Below, in pieces: positions 5,929 through 13,386 of a DNA stretch of 19,653 nt (the stretch's first letter is position 1; each line of letters starts with the position of its first letter). The DNA comes from JAEUJT01 sp044225205. Its GTDB lineage: Bacteria > Myxococcota > Myxococcia > Myxococcales > Myxococcaceae. Made by a program: the position numbers and the translations under genes. The stretch spans positions 1 through 19,653 of the forward strand of contig JBGAIY010000109.1 in the NCBI GenBank assembly GCA_044225205.1. Reading direction: 5' to 3'. The notes under the pieces are model-generated. The model saw only the letters and a list, made by a program, of their open reading frames with translations. It had not been told where the DNA came from and did no database searches.

Positions 5929-7680
5929 GTGGCCTCCCCGGTGACCCTCCGAACCGATGCTGGAGACGAGCACCTCGAGCTTGTCGAGTTCGAGGCGCGC
6001 GTGCGCCGAGGAGAAGTCTCGCCGCAGTCGCTCGTCTGCCTGCCCGCCGTAACAGGGGCAACCTTCGTACCCGCCTGTGAATTGGAGCTGTTCAAGGCGT
6101 TGCACGAGCCCAAACGCGCGTTCTTTTCGCGTACTTTTTCGGTGAGCCGCTTTCCCTACATCACCTCGGGGCTCATCTTGCTGAACCTGTCGATCTTCTT
6201 TTTGACCGTTCGAAACGGCGAAATGGAGCTCGATGACATGGTGCGTTGTGGCGCGAAGGTCGGGCCCTTGATCACCGACCTCGGCGAGCTGTGGCGCCTG
6301 TTCACCGCCAATTTTCTGCACCACGACGCCCTGCACATTGGGCTCAACATGTTCGTGCTCTTCAACGTCGGGGGCGCGCTCGAAAACACCTACCGCACAC
6401 TCGACTACCTGTGGCTGTTGGTGTTCACCGGCATCGCCACCATGACGACGTCGCTGTTGCTCAACGGGTCGATCACCATCGGCGCGTCGGGCATGGTGTT
6501 CGGCTGCCTGGGCGGCGTGGTCGCCTTCGGGCTCAAGTACCGCAGCCTGTTGCCCGCGCGGTACCGCAGCGTCATGGGCGACGCGGCCATACCCACCGTG
6601 CTCGGCTTGTTGATGATCGGCATCACCTCGCACGGCGTCGACAACTGGGCCCACATCGGCGGCTTGCTCGCCGGCATCGTGACCGGGGCATTCATGCGCC
6701 CGCGCCTGTTGGCCGACGCGCGCCGCTGGTGGTGGGAGCCCGCCCTTCGCGCCGCTCCCTCGTTGGGCATCTTGGCCGTCGTCTTCTTGGGGCAGACGCT
6801 CTTTCACGACGTGCTGCCGGTGATGCGCGTCGAGCACGACGACGCCTACGGCCTGTCGATGCCGGTGCCGCGCGCCTGGGTGCGGGGTGCGAACCCCCTG
6901 GGCTCGGTCGCTTGGTACAACGGCCTGTCGGGGCTCGGCCGGGCCAGTTTCGCCGCCGAGGCGGTTGAAATGCCCGAAGGCGCCGACGCCATGGCTTGGG
7001 CCAACCGCTTCGTCGACGACCGGCTGCTGTCTCGCTCGTTCGGCTTGCAAGTGCGCCACGAGGCGCCCGAAGTCACGCGCGTGAGTGAACACGACGCGGT
7101 CAGGGTTCGGGCGGTGCTCGACGACCCCTCGGGCAACAGCCGGCTCGTCGCCTACTTCGTGCCGCGAGGCAACGTGGTCTACCAATTGGTGTTTTTGTGG
7201 CCCACCGCGTTTCCTCGCTATGGGCAAATCGTCGAACAAATGTTGGCGGGGGTGAAGTTCGACGAGACCCGCGCGTTGCGAATCGCCCGCGGCGAAGCGC
7301 TCGTGTTTCCCAATGCTCCCCGAGCGCTCGCCCGACTGGGTGAAGAGCTGCTCAACCAGGGCGACGCGGTACCTGCCGCCGAAGCCCTGAGCGCCGCCGT
7401 GCGCGGCGAACCGTCGAACGCCGACAACCGGGTGTTGCTCTCGCGGGCGTGGCTCGCCGCGGGTGAACTCGAACGGGCGTGCGAAGCCGCGAAAGCCGCG
7501 GTGACCTACGACGGCGAAGACCCCGAAGTGCTCGAAGCCGACGCTCGCTGCGAATTGGCCCGAGGCAACCCCCAGCGGGCGCTCGAACGAATTGAAAAAG
7601 CGCGCGCCCTGGCCCCCCAAGACCCCCGGTTGCAAGCGGCCGAATCGCGGCTGCGAGCGACGCTCCCCGACGCCCCATGA
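5929..7680 (+). CDS. Rhomboid family intramembrane serine protease with C-terminal TPR repeats
   Basis: A 583-residue protein. The N-terminal ~75 residues are soluble and contain an FEARVRRGEVSPQSLV segment resembling GYF-like domains of bacterial sensors. The rhomboid core runs from about 80 to 265: the H136-x-x-x-N140 motif (LHIGLNMFVL), catalytic S187 in GASGMVFG and catalytic H242 in NWAHIGGLLAG. All residues needed for proteolysis are present. Another hydrophobic helix near 285 (LGILAVVFLGQTLF) is followed by a soluble domain of unknown type (about 300-440) and about three TPR units (450-575, for example AWLAAGELERACEAAKAA). It would cleave membrane substrates near their transmembrane helix; the TPR tail may recruit partners. 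The GTG at 5929 follows AGGGG very closely; an in-frame GTG at 5941 is an alternative start. It is the first of five co-directional genes. Confidence 0.93.
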   Translation: MASPVTLRTDAGDEHLELVEFEARVRRGEVSPQSLVCLPAVTGATFVPACELELFKALHEPKRAFFSRTFSVSRFPYITSGLILLNLSIFFLTVRNGEMELDDMVRCGAKVGPLITDLGELWRLFTANFLHHDALHIGLNMFVLFNVGGALENTYRTLDYLWLLVFTGIATMTTSLLLNGSITIGASGMVFGCLGGVVAFGLKYRSLLPARYRSVMGDAAIPTVLGLLMIGITSHGVDNWAHIGGLLAGIVTGAFMRPRLLADARRWWWEPALRAAPSLGILAVVFLGQTLFHDVLPVMRVEHDDAYGLSMPVPRAWVRGANPLGSVAWYNGLSGLGRASFAAEAVEMPEGADAMAWANRFVDDRLLSRSFGLQVRHEAPEVTRVSEHDAVRVRAVLDDPSGNSRLVAYFVPRGNVVYQLVFLWPTAFPRYGQIVEQMLAGVKFDETRALRIARGEALVFPNAPRALARLGEELLNQGDAVPAAEALSAAVRGEPSNADNRVLLSRAWLAAGELERACEAAKAAVTYDGEDPEVLEADARCELARGNPQRALERIEKARALAPQDPRLQAAESRLRATLPDAP

Positions 7681-7717
7681 CCCCCAACGACGTGCGCCCG
7701 CCTGCTCGAGCCGAAGC

Positions 7718-8671
7718 ATGACGACGGTCTGGTTCATGGTGCTGGCGTTGGCCCCAGCGGCGACGCCCGCGCCGTGCTCACGCTTCGAGCAACCGGTGGC
7801 CGAACAGCCGAACGACCCAGCGCGCTGGCGAGAACTCGGCCAGTGCCGCCTGACCGCGGGCCAGTGGTCGGTTGCCGCCGAAGCGCTCGAGAAGGCCAGC
7901 TCGCTCGCCGAAGCCGCCCAAGACCCGGCCGCGGCCGCCGCCGCAGAAGACGCCTGGGCCCAGCTCGCCGAAGCGGTGCTCGGGTCAAAGCCGTCGCCCT
8001 CGGTCGATGCCTTGGCCAAGCGCCTGTCGGTTCGATTTTCGGCGTCGAGCCGGCCGAAGCCCGACCTCGCGGGGCGGCTGCTGGCTTTCTTGGTGACGGG
8101 GGGGCGCCCTCGGGTCGCCTTCGAAGAACCCGACTGGCGCAGGGTCTGTGGGTTCTGGGTGAGCAGCGATCGGCTGAGCGAGGCCCGCGCCGCCACCCTC
8201 GCCGCTGACGACGCCGCCCCGTTGGGCGATTGCGCCCGGTCGCTCCCTTCGGCGTTGCCCCCGGTGCCGTACCCCGCTGACCCGAAGCCCTGGCCCAAGC
8301 GGTGTTTCGAGGTCGACCCGGCGTCGGCCTCCAAATGCCGACGGCACTGGCTGGCGTGCTTCACCGCGTCGTCGGGCCCGGTGCCCGAAATCGCTCCCAA
8401 CGAATCGAGCGACACCCTCGCCGTGCTCATCGACTTCGGTACCAAAGGCGCGTGGCGCTCCGACCCGACCGAATCATCACCCCACGCCCAGCCGGCGTCG
8501 TGGCTCCACGAATGGTGGGGCAATGGGTCGACGGGCACCGTGCTTCGGGTCGACGCCTGCGCCGGCACCGTGACCGAATGGCTCGAAGACCCCCTCGGCG
8601 AGACTCGAGGCCACCGTTCGGTGAGGGCCGTGCACCCGCTCCAGGTGAACGCCCCCGAACGCCCTCGCTGA
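7718..8671 (+). CDS. Hypothetical exported protein with short TPR-like segment
   Basis: A 317-residue protein I do not recognise. Residues 1-20 are hydrophobic and end in APAATPAPC, a signal-peptide-like start, although it lacks the usual basic N-region and the cysteine is not in a proper lipobox. Residues about 24-70 (DPARWRELGQCRLTAGQWSVAAEALEKAS) form one to two TPR-like helical hairpins. The rest is Pro/Ala-rich with several cysteines (for example CGFW, GDCARS, KRCFEVD, SKCRRHWLACF) that could form disulfides outside the cytoplasm, and a C-terminal region rich in Trp and Gly. The ATG at 7718 is chosen for the hydrophobic N-terminus; the frame is open upstream but would overlap the rhomboid gene. 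It lies 37 bases after that gene on the same strand, so it may be co-transcribed, possibly as a partner or substrate; this is only inference. Confidence 0.7.
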   Translation: MTTVWFMVLALAPAATPAPCSRFEQPVAEQPNDPARWRELGQCRLTAGQWSVAAEALEKASSLAEAAQDPAAAAAAEDAWAQLAEAVLGSKPSPSVDALAKRLSVRFSASSRPKPDLAGRLLAFLVTGGRPRVAFEEPDWRRVCGFWVSSDRLSEARAATLAADDAAPLGDCARSLPSALPPVPYPADPKPWPKRCFEVDPASASKCRRHWLACFTASSGPVPEIAPNESSDTLAVLIDFGTKGAWRSDPTESSPHAQPASWLHEWWGNGSTGTVLRVDACAGTVTEWLEDPLGETRGHRSVRAVHPLQVNAPERPR

Positions 8672-8754
8672 CCGCCCCGCCAGCCCGAACGAAATTGACA
8701 CGCTTGGGGTACGGCCAACCGTGCGATACCGGTACGAACGAACGAGGTGCACCG

Positions 8755-9327
8755 GTGGTCGAATTCTTCGAGCGGTTACGGGCGCATTTGCGCGAGGTGC
8801 CGTCAACGGGCATCGACGCGGCGGGCCTGAAGTTGCGCGAAGCGGCCGTGCTCGCTCCGGTGTTTTGGAGAGGCGGCGAGCCGTGGGTGTACCTCACGAA
8901 ACGGCCCATGACGCTGCGCAAGCACCCCGGGCAAATCGCATTTCCCGGTGGGAGCCGCGACGCCAACGACCTCACGCCCTTGCACACCGCCCTGCGCGAG
9001 ACGAATGAAGAACTCGGCATTGAACCTGACCTGGTCGACGTGCTGGGCCTGCTGGGGGCCATGCCGACCGTGACGTCGTTCTTCGTGACGCCGTTCGTGG
9101 GCGTCGTACCGGAGGGCCTCGCGCTGCGACCGAGCCCCCATGAAATTGAAGCGGTGCTCGAAGCTCCGCTCTTTCGCCTGAGACACGAAAAGCGCGTGAT
9201 TTACGAGGCCCCCCGCGATGTGTGGGTGTGGGGCAACGGAGAACATGTCGTCTGGGGAGCTACCGGCCGAATGATGGACCAGCTCGTTCAGCACGTGAAC
9301 GCCGTGCGGCAGAGCCCAGTTCGGTAA
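8755..9327 (+). CDS. nudL: CoA pyrophosphatase, NudL-type Nudix hydrolase
   Basis: A 190-residue Nudix hydrolase of the NudL/coenzyme A pyrophosphatase group. The diagnostic segment LTKRPMTLRKHPGQIAFPGG (47-66) precedes a Nudix box (65-89) with R81-E82-x-x-E85-E86-x-G88. As in E. coli NudL, the early acidic residue of the box is an Asp (D72) rather than the canonical Glu. The C-terminal part (TSFFVTPFVGVVPEG, EAPLFRL, VWGATGRMM) is colinear with NudL. The enzyme hydrolyses CoA and CoA thioesters to 3',5'-ADP and phosphopantetheine products, using Mg or Mn bound by the box glutamates. The GTG start at 8755 is supported by a GAGG 7 bases upstream. A perfect TTGACA hexamer lies at 8695-8700, but no good -10 box follows at 16-18 bases. 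It is followed 49 bases later by sthA. Confidence 0.9.
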   Translation: MVEFFERLRAHLREVPSTGIDAAGLKLREAAVLAPVFWRGGEPWVYLTKRPMTLRKHPGQIAFPGGSRDANDLTPLHTALRETNEELGIEPDLVDVLGLLGAMPTVTSFFVTPFVGVVPEGLALRPSPHEIEAVLEAPLFRLRHEKRVIYEAPRDVWVWGNGEHVVWGATGRMMDQLVQHVNAVRQSPVR

Positions 9328-9376
9328 AGCGAAACGCCGAAAAGCCAACTGAAGTTTGGTTAGGCTCTTCGCCCAC

Positions 9377-10717
9377 ATGAACGCGTTCGACCTCGTCGTC
9401 GTCGGTGGTGGTGCGGCCGGAGAAAAAGGAGCCGCCCAAGCAGCGTATTTCGGCAAGAAGGTCGCGCTCATCGAGAAAGAACCGCTGCTCGGCGGAGCCA
9501 TGGTCAACACCGGCACGCTGCCGTCGAAAACGCTGCGCGAAACCGCGCTGGCCCTCAGTGGCTTGCGACAGCGCGGCCTGTACGGCGTCGACTTGACGTT
9601 GCCCCGCCAAGCCACGGTCGGCGACTTGCTGCACCGGTTGGGCGTCGTCGTCAACGCCGAAACCCAGCGCATGCGGCACAACCTCGAGCGCCACGGCGTG
9701 ACGTGCTTTCAGGGGTCGGCGAGCTTCGTCGACCCGCACACCCTGTCGATTTCGGGAGCGGGCGGGCCACAGACGATTCGCGCCGAACACGTGCTCATTG
9801 CGACGGGCAGCGCCCCCAACCGGCCCCCGCCTTTCCCGTTCGCGCACGAACGCGTCTACGACTCCGACGAAATCGTGAGGGTGGCCGAGATACCGTCGTC
9901 GCTCGTCATCGTCGGTGGGGGCGTCATCGGTTCAGAATATGCGTGTCTGTTCGCGGCGCTCGGCGTGCAGGTGACCATGCTCGAAGCGAAGAACTCGCTC
10001 ATGTCGTTTCTCGACGAAGAAATCTTGGCCGCGCTCATGGAGCGCATGAAGAGACTCAACATTCATTTTCGGTTCATGCCGCAAGTCGCGGCGTGTGAGC
10101 CGAACGACGAGTCGGTGGTGTTGACGTTGACGTCGGGCGAACGGCTCGAAGCGGGTGGGGTGCTGGTGTGCGCGGGGCGCCAAGCGAACACCGCGTCGCT
10201 CAACCTCGAAGCGGCCGGCCTGGTCGCCGGCAAACGAGGGCAACTCGACGTCGACCCGGTGACGTTTCGCACGCCGGTGCCCCACATCGCCGCGGTGGGT
10301 GACGTCATCGGTTTTCCCGCGTTGGCTTCGACGTCGATGGAGCAGGCCCGGGTCGCGGTCGTTCACCTCTTCGACCTCAAATACAAAACGAAGGTCGCCC
10401 CCGTGTTTCCCTACGGCATCTACACCATTCCCGAGGTGTCGATGGCGGGCGAAACCGAGGCCGCGCTGCGTGGCCAAAAGGTCGACTACGTCGTCGGTAC
10501 CGCCAGTTTTGGCAACAACGCCCGCGGCTTGATGATCGGCGAGTCGGGGCTGCTCAAGCTGCTCTTTCGCCGCGACGACATGAAGCTGCTGGCCACCGCC
10601 GACCTCTTCATTCAGGCGTGCTTCAACTACCCGACGCTCTCCGAAGCGTACAAATACGCCTCGTATGACGCATTGGGTCGCCGCGCGAAGACCGTGCACG
10701 ACTCGCCCGGCCATTGA
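9377..10717 (+). CDS. sthA: Soluble pyridine nucleotide transhydrogenase (Si-specific)
   Basis: A 446-residue flavoprotein of the pyridine nucleotide-disulfide oxidoreductase family. The FAD motif G10-x-G12-x-x-G15 is at the N-terminus, the NAD(P) motif VIVGGGVIGSEYA is mid-protein and the second FAD contact is AVGDV. The usual redox disulfide is absent: in GGAMVNTGTLPSK both cysteine positions are replaced (M42, T47). The C-terminal His-Pro of lipoamide dehydrogenases is replaced by FNYPTLSEAYKYA. Both traits, and the NTGTLPSKTLRE segment, match SthA rather than a disulfide reductase. SthA transfers hydride between NADPH and NAD+ in the cytoplasm, mainly reoxidising excess NADPH. The ATG at 9377 puts the FAD strand at the N-terminus as usual; a TTG at 9356 is the less likely alternative. 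Confidence 0.9.
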   Translation: MNAFDLVVVGGGAAGEKGAAQAAYFGKKVALIEKEPLLGGAMVNTGTLPSKTLRETALALSGLRQRGLYGVDLTLPRQATVGDLLHRLGVVVNAETQRMRHNLERHGVTCFQGSASFVDPHTLSISGAGGPQTIRAEHVLIATGSAPNRPPPFPFAHERVYDSDEIVRVAEIPSSLVIVGGGVIGSEYACLFAALGVQVTMLEAKNSLMSFLDEEILAALMERMKRLNIHFRFMPQVAACEPNDESVVLTLTSGERLEAGGVLVCAGRQANTASLNLEAAGLVAGKRGQLDVDPVTFRTPVPHIAAVGDVIGFPALASTSMEQARVAVVHLFDLKYKTKVAPVFPYGIYTIPEVSMAGETEAALRGQKVDYVVGTASFGNNARGLMIGESGLLKLLFRRDDMKLLATADLFIQACFNYPTLSEAYKYASYDALGRRAKTVHDSPGH

Positions 10718-10763
10718 GCTTTTGTTCGCCGTCAGGCGGGGGCGAGGTACAACTCCACGCCAC

Positions 10764-11828
10764 ATGTCTGACATTTTCCCAGTCATTATGGCGGGCGGGA
10801 GTGGCACTCGGTTCTGGCCGCTCTCTCGTGCCGCGAAGCCCAAACAGTTTCTGCCGTTGACGAGTGCGCGGCCGCTGATCACCGAAACCCTGCGGCGGTT
10901 GCAGGGCCTCGCGCCCACGAAGAACGTACGCGTGGTGTGTGGCGCCGCGCATGCCGGGCCGGTGCGCAAGGCGCTGCCCGCGTTGCCGAAAGCGAACGTC
11001 GTGGTCGAACCCCAGGCGCGCAACACCGCCCCGGCCATTGCGTTGGCCACCTTGGCGGTCAGCCGCGTCGACCCGAGCGGCGTGATGCTCGTGCTGCCCT
11101 CAGACCAACACGTGGCCGACGTGCCCGCGTTTCAGGCCTCGGTGCACGAAGCGATTCGCGTCGCGCGCGAGGGCAGCATTGTCACCCTGGGCATTACGCC
11201 GACCCGGCCAGAAACCGGTTACGGGTACATCAAGGTCGGAGACGCGCTCAACGGCACCGCCCACCGCGTCGCGGCGTTCGTCGAGAAGCCGAACCTGTCG
11301 ACCGCCGAAGACTACCTCCGCTCGGGCCAATACTTGTGGAACGCGGGCCTCTTCGTCTTTCGGGCCGACGTCATGTGGCAGGCGTTCGAAGCGCACATGC
11401 CCGAAGTGCACCGGGCGTTGGTCGCCATGCGCGACGCGCCCAAAGCCAAGGCCGCCGCCGTGCTCAAACGAGAATTCGCGAAGATGCCGGCCACCAGCAT
11501 CGACTACGGGGTCGCTGAGCGAGCGGCGAACATGGTGGTCGTGCCGTCGAATTGTGGCTGGTCTGACGTGGGCAGCTTCAACGCGTTGCCCGAGGTGCGC
11601 CCGACCGACGCGCACGGCAACGTCGTCAGTGGCCAAGACACCCTCGTCATTGATTCTCAAGGGTGCGTCGTGCTGGGAGACGCGGGCCGCGTCGTCGCCG
11701 TGGTCGGCATGACCGACGTCGTGGTCGTCGACACGAAAGACGGGGTGCTCGTCTTGCCCAAAGCCAAGAGCCAAGACGTGCGCAAGGTCGTCGAGGCGCT
11801 CAAGGCGAAGAAGTCGAAGGCGCTCTGA
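10764..11828 (+). CDS. manC: Mannose-1-phosphate guanylyltransferase
   Basis: A 354-residue nucleotidyltransferase that makes GDP-mannose from GTP and mannose-1-phosphate. The signature loop M9-AGGSGTRFWPLSR with K25-PKQFL is complete. Further family segments are VVEPQARNTAPAIALA, VLPSDQHV, ETGYGYIKVG, AFVEKPN, YLWNAGLFVF, SIDYGVAE and CGWSDVGSF. It is the short form without the C-terminal phosphomannose isomerase cupin domain. The ATG at 10764 is chosen because the family starts just before the G-rich loop; no strong ribosome binding site is visible. It follows sthA by 46 bases and converges on the M20 peptidase gene. Phosphomannomutase, the previous pathway step, is encoded at 17491. GDP-mannose feeds polysaccharide and glycan synthesis. 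Confidence 0.94.
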   Translation: MSDIFPVIMAGGSGTRFWPLSRAAKPKQFLPLTSARPLITETLRRLQGLAPTKNVRVVCGAAHAGPVRKALPALPKANVVVEPQARNTAPAIALATLAVSRVDPSGVMLVLPSDQHVADVPAFQASVHEAIRVAREGSIVTLGITPTRPETGYGYIKVGDALNGTAHRVAAFVEKPNLSTAEDYLRSGQYLWNAGLFVFRADVMWQAFEAHMPEVHRALVAMRDAPKAKAAAVLKREFAKMPATSIDYGVAERAANMVVVPSNCGWSDVGSFNALPEVRPTDAHGNVVSGQDTLVIDSQGCVVLGDAGRVVAVVGMTDVVVVDTKDGVLVLPKAKSQDVRKVVEALKAKKSKAL

Positions 11829-11872
11829 GGCCAGTTCGGGGTCGGTGAGGTGTCTCGGCCGCGAAACGCAGG

Positions 11873-13348
11873 TCACTTCGCGGCGGCGTCGAGGTAGTCG
11901 ACGAACGCTTTGACCGCGTCGTCGTAGCCGCTGACTTTCGGGTTCGAGCTGTCGATGAGAAAGAATTCGTCAGGTGCGTGGGCGCCCTCGCCGAGCCCGA
12001 GGCCGAAGTGCACCGCGCCGAGCGAGAGCGGCGGGTTGGTGAACACATACCCGGGCCACGAGCCCGCATTTCGTGGGCTCATCGTCGGTTCGAGCGAACG
12101 CGCGCGATAGACCTCGAGCGCGGCCTGAACCACGCGGGCCGACAGCGGGGTCGACGTCGGGTCGTACCCACCCGACACGTTGACTTCGATGTCACCGAAC
12201 CCGCGTTTCGCCAGGTGCGCCCGCAGCGCCGCGACCGCGCCGTCGAACGTCATGTCGGGCACGAGCCTCAGGTCGAGTTTCGCGACCGCCCGGTGGGGTA
12301 TCAACGTCTTGCCGCCGGGGCCGGTATGGCCCGCGACGAGGCCTTCGATGTTCACGGTGGGGCGAGACACGAGGTCGGCGCACGCCGCTGCCCACCCGGC
12401 GTCGTGCGCCCAGACGTTCGCTCCGAGCAAGCGCTTTTCGTCGTTTTCATTCGACTGCTTGGCGTTGACTTCGACCATGGCCAGTTCTTCGGCGGTCAAG
12501 GGCTTGGCTTTCGCGCTGAACCCGTCGATGGCGGGGTCACCGTTGGCGTCGACGAGCGTGGCGAGGGCTTGCACCAGGTGAAAGGCGGGGCTGTCGAGCC
12601 GCGCGCGGTTGCCGGAGTGCACGTCGCGCGACGGGCCGCGCCCCCACTTTTCACCGCTCGCCACCAGTTCCAATTCGACGACGCCCTTGGCCCCCAAGCC
12701 GATGCTGACTTCTCCCTGCAGGCCCTGCTCGGCGCTCGGCATCATCACGCCGATGGTTTTCGACAAAGCCTCGGCGACCCGCGGGTGGCGAACGATTTCG
12801 AGAAAATGCGGCGAGCCGATTTCTTCTTCACCCTCGGCGACCAACACCAAGTTGACGGGCACCTTCTCGCCCGCTCCGCGAATGGCGTGAAGCGCGGCCA
12901 AGAACGCAGACTCGGGGCCCTTCTGGTTGACCGCGCCGCGGCCGACCATGACCCGGCCGTACCCGCCCCGTTCGACGAGCCGGCCCTCGAGTGGTGGCGA
13001 CGACCACTCGCGCGGGTCGAACTGTTTCACGTCGTACATGAAGTAGAGCCCCAGCGTCTTGGGCGCGCCGGCGTCGAGCGTCGCGAACACGCCGGGCTTG
13101 CCCTGCGTCGCCAGGCGCTCGACCCGCTGAAAGCCCGCGTCTTTCGCGAGCTGCATCATGTGTTTGACGCCTTCTTCGACGTTGCGGTTGTCAGCGGCGA
13201 TGCTGGGCAACGCCACCCATTTGCGCAGCCGCTCGACGTTGGCCGCGTGTTGTTTCGTGACCTGCGCTTCGATTTTGGAGGCGCGCGGGGCCGGGGGCGC
13301 GGCCGAAAGAACCGTCGCAGTCAACACAGCGAAGAAAGTGCTCGTCAT
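11873..13348 (-). CDS. Exported M20-family metallopeptidase homologue with altered metal site
   Basis: A 491-residue protein with an N-terminal signal peptide (TFFAVLTATVLSAAPPAP) and the layout of M20 dipeptidases (carnosinase/CPG2 type). Recognisable parts are YDVKQFDPREWSSPP (canonical GHYDVQPVDP), GRGAVNQKG (canonical GRGxxDxKG), AEGEEEIGSPHF with the general base and ligand glutamates, the dimerisation-domain motif RDVHSG, and the last ligand region GEGAHAPDEFF. The first zinc ligand His is replaced by M104 and the bridging Asp by N141; the mid-protein Asp (ISDN in carnosinases) also appears absent. The glutamates and last His remain. It may be a divergent subfamily with another metal arrangement or an inactive binding protein. 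The ATG at 13348 is preferred over GTG at 13354. It lies 38 bases downstream of the lactonase-like gene and may share its transcript. Confidence 0.88.
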   Translation of the reverse strand: MTSTFFAVLTATVLSAAPPAPRASKIEAQVTKQHAANVERLRKWVALPSIAADNRNVEEGVKHMMQLAKDAGFQRVERLATQGKPGVFATLDAGAPKTLGLYFMYDVKQFDPREWSSPPLEGRLVERGGYGRVMVGRGAVNQKGPESAFLAALHAIRGAGEKVPVNLVLVAEGEEEIGSPHFLEIVRHPRVAEALSKTIGVMMPSAEQGLQGEVSIGLGAKGVVELELVASGEKWGRGPSRDVHSGNRARLDSPAFHLVQALATLVDANGDPAIDGFSAKAKPLTAEELAMVEVNAKQSNENDEKRLLGANVWAHDAGWAAACADLVSRPTVNIEGLVAGHTGPGGKTLIPHRAVAKLDLRLVPDMTFDGAVAALRAHLAKRGFGDIEVNVSGGYDPTSTPLSARVVQAALEVYRARSLEPTMSPRNAGSWPGYVFTNPPLSLGAVHFGLGLGEGAHAPDEFFLIDSSNPKVSGYDDAVKAFVDYLDAAAK

Positions 13349-13386
13349 GAGCACGTTCTACGACGTCGCTCGCGCGACTCGGTGAC

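Noticed and set aside
8695..8700. Perfect TTGACA hexamer upstream of nudL as a sigma-70 -35 box.
   Set aside because: No acceptable -10 hexamer lies 16-18 bases downstream; the nearest candidate (GATACC) is 24 bases away.
5575..8718. A 1047-codon open frame on the minus strand opposite the rhomboid, hypothetical and nudL genes.
   Set aside because: It is antisense to three well-supported genes, has low-complexity composition rich in His, Gly, Arg and Ala, and no recognisable domain. High G/C at third positions of the real genes keeps such antisense frames open.
9377..10717. Annotation of the flavoprotein as dihydrolipoamide dehydrogenase or mercuric/glutathione reductase.
   Set aside because: Both redox-active cysteine positions are replaced (M42, T47) and the C-terminal catalytic His is absent, which fits the transhydrogenase SthA.
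11829..11872. A possible bidirectional terminator between the convergent manC and M20 peptidase genes.
   Set aside because: No stable hairpin followed by a T-run is visible on either strand.
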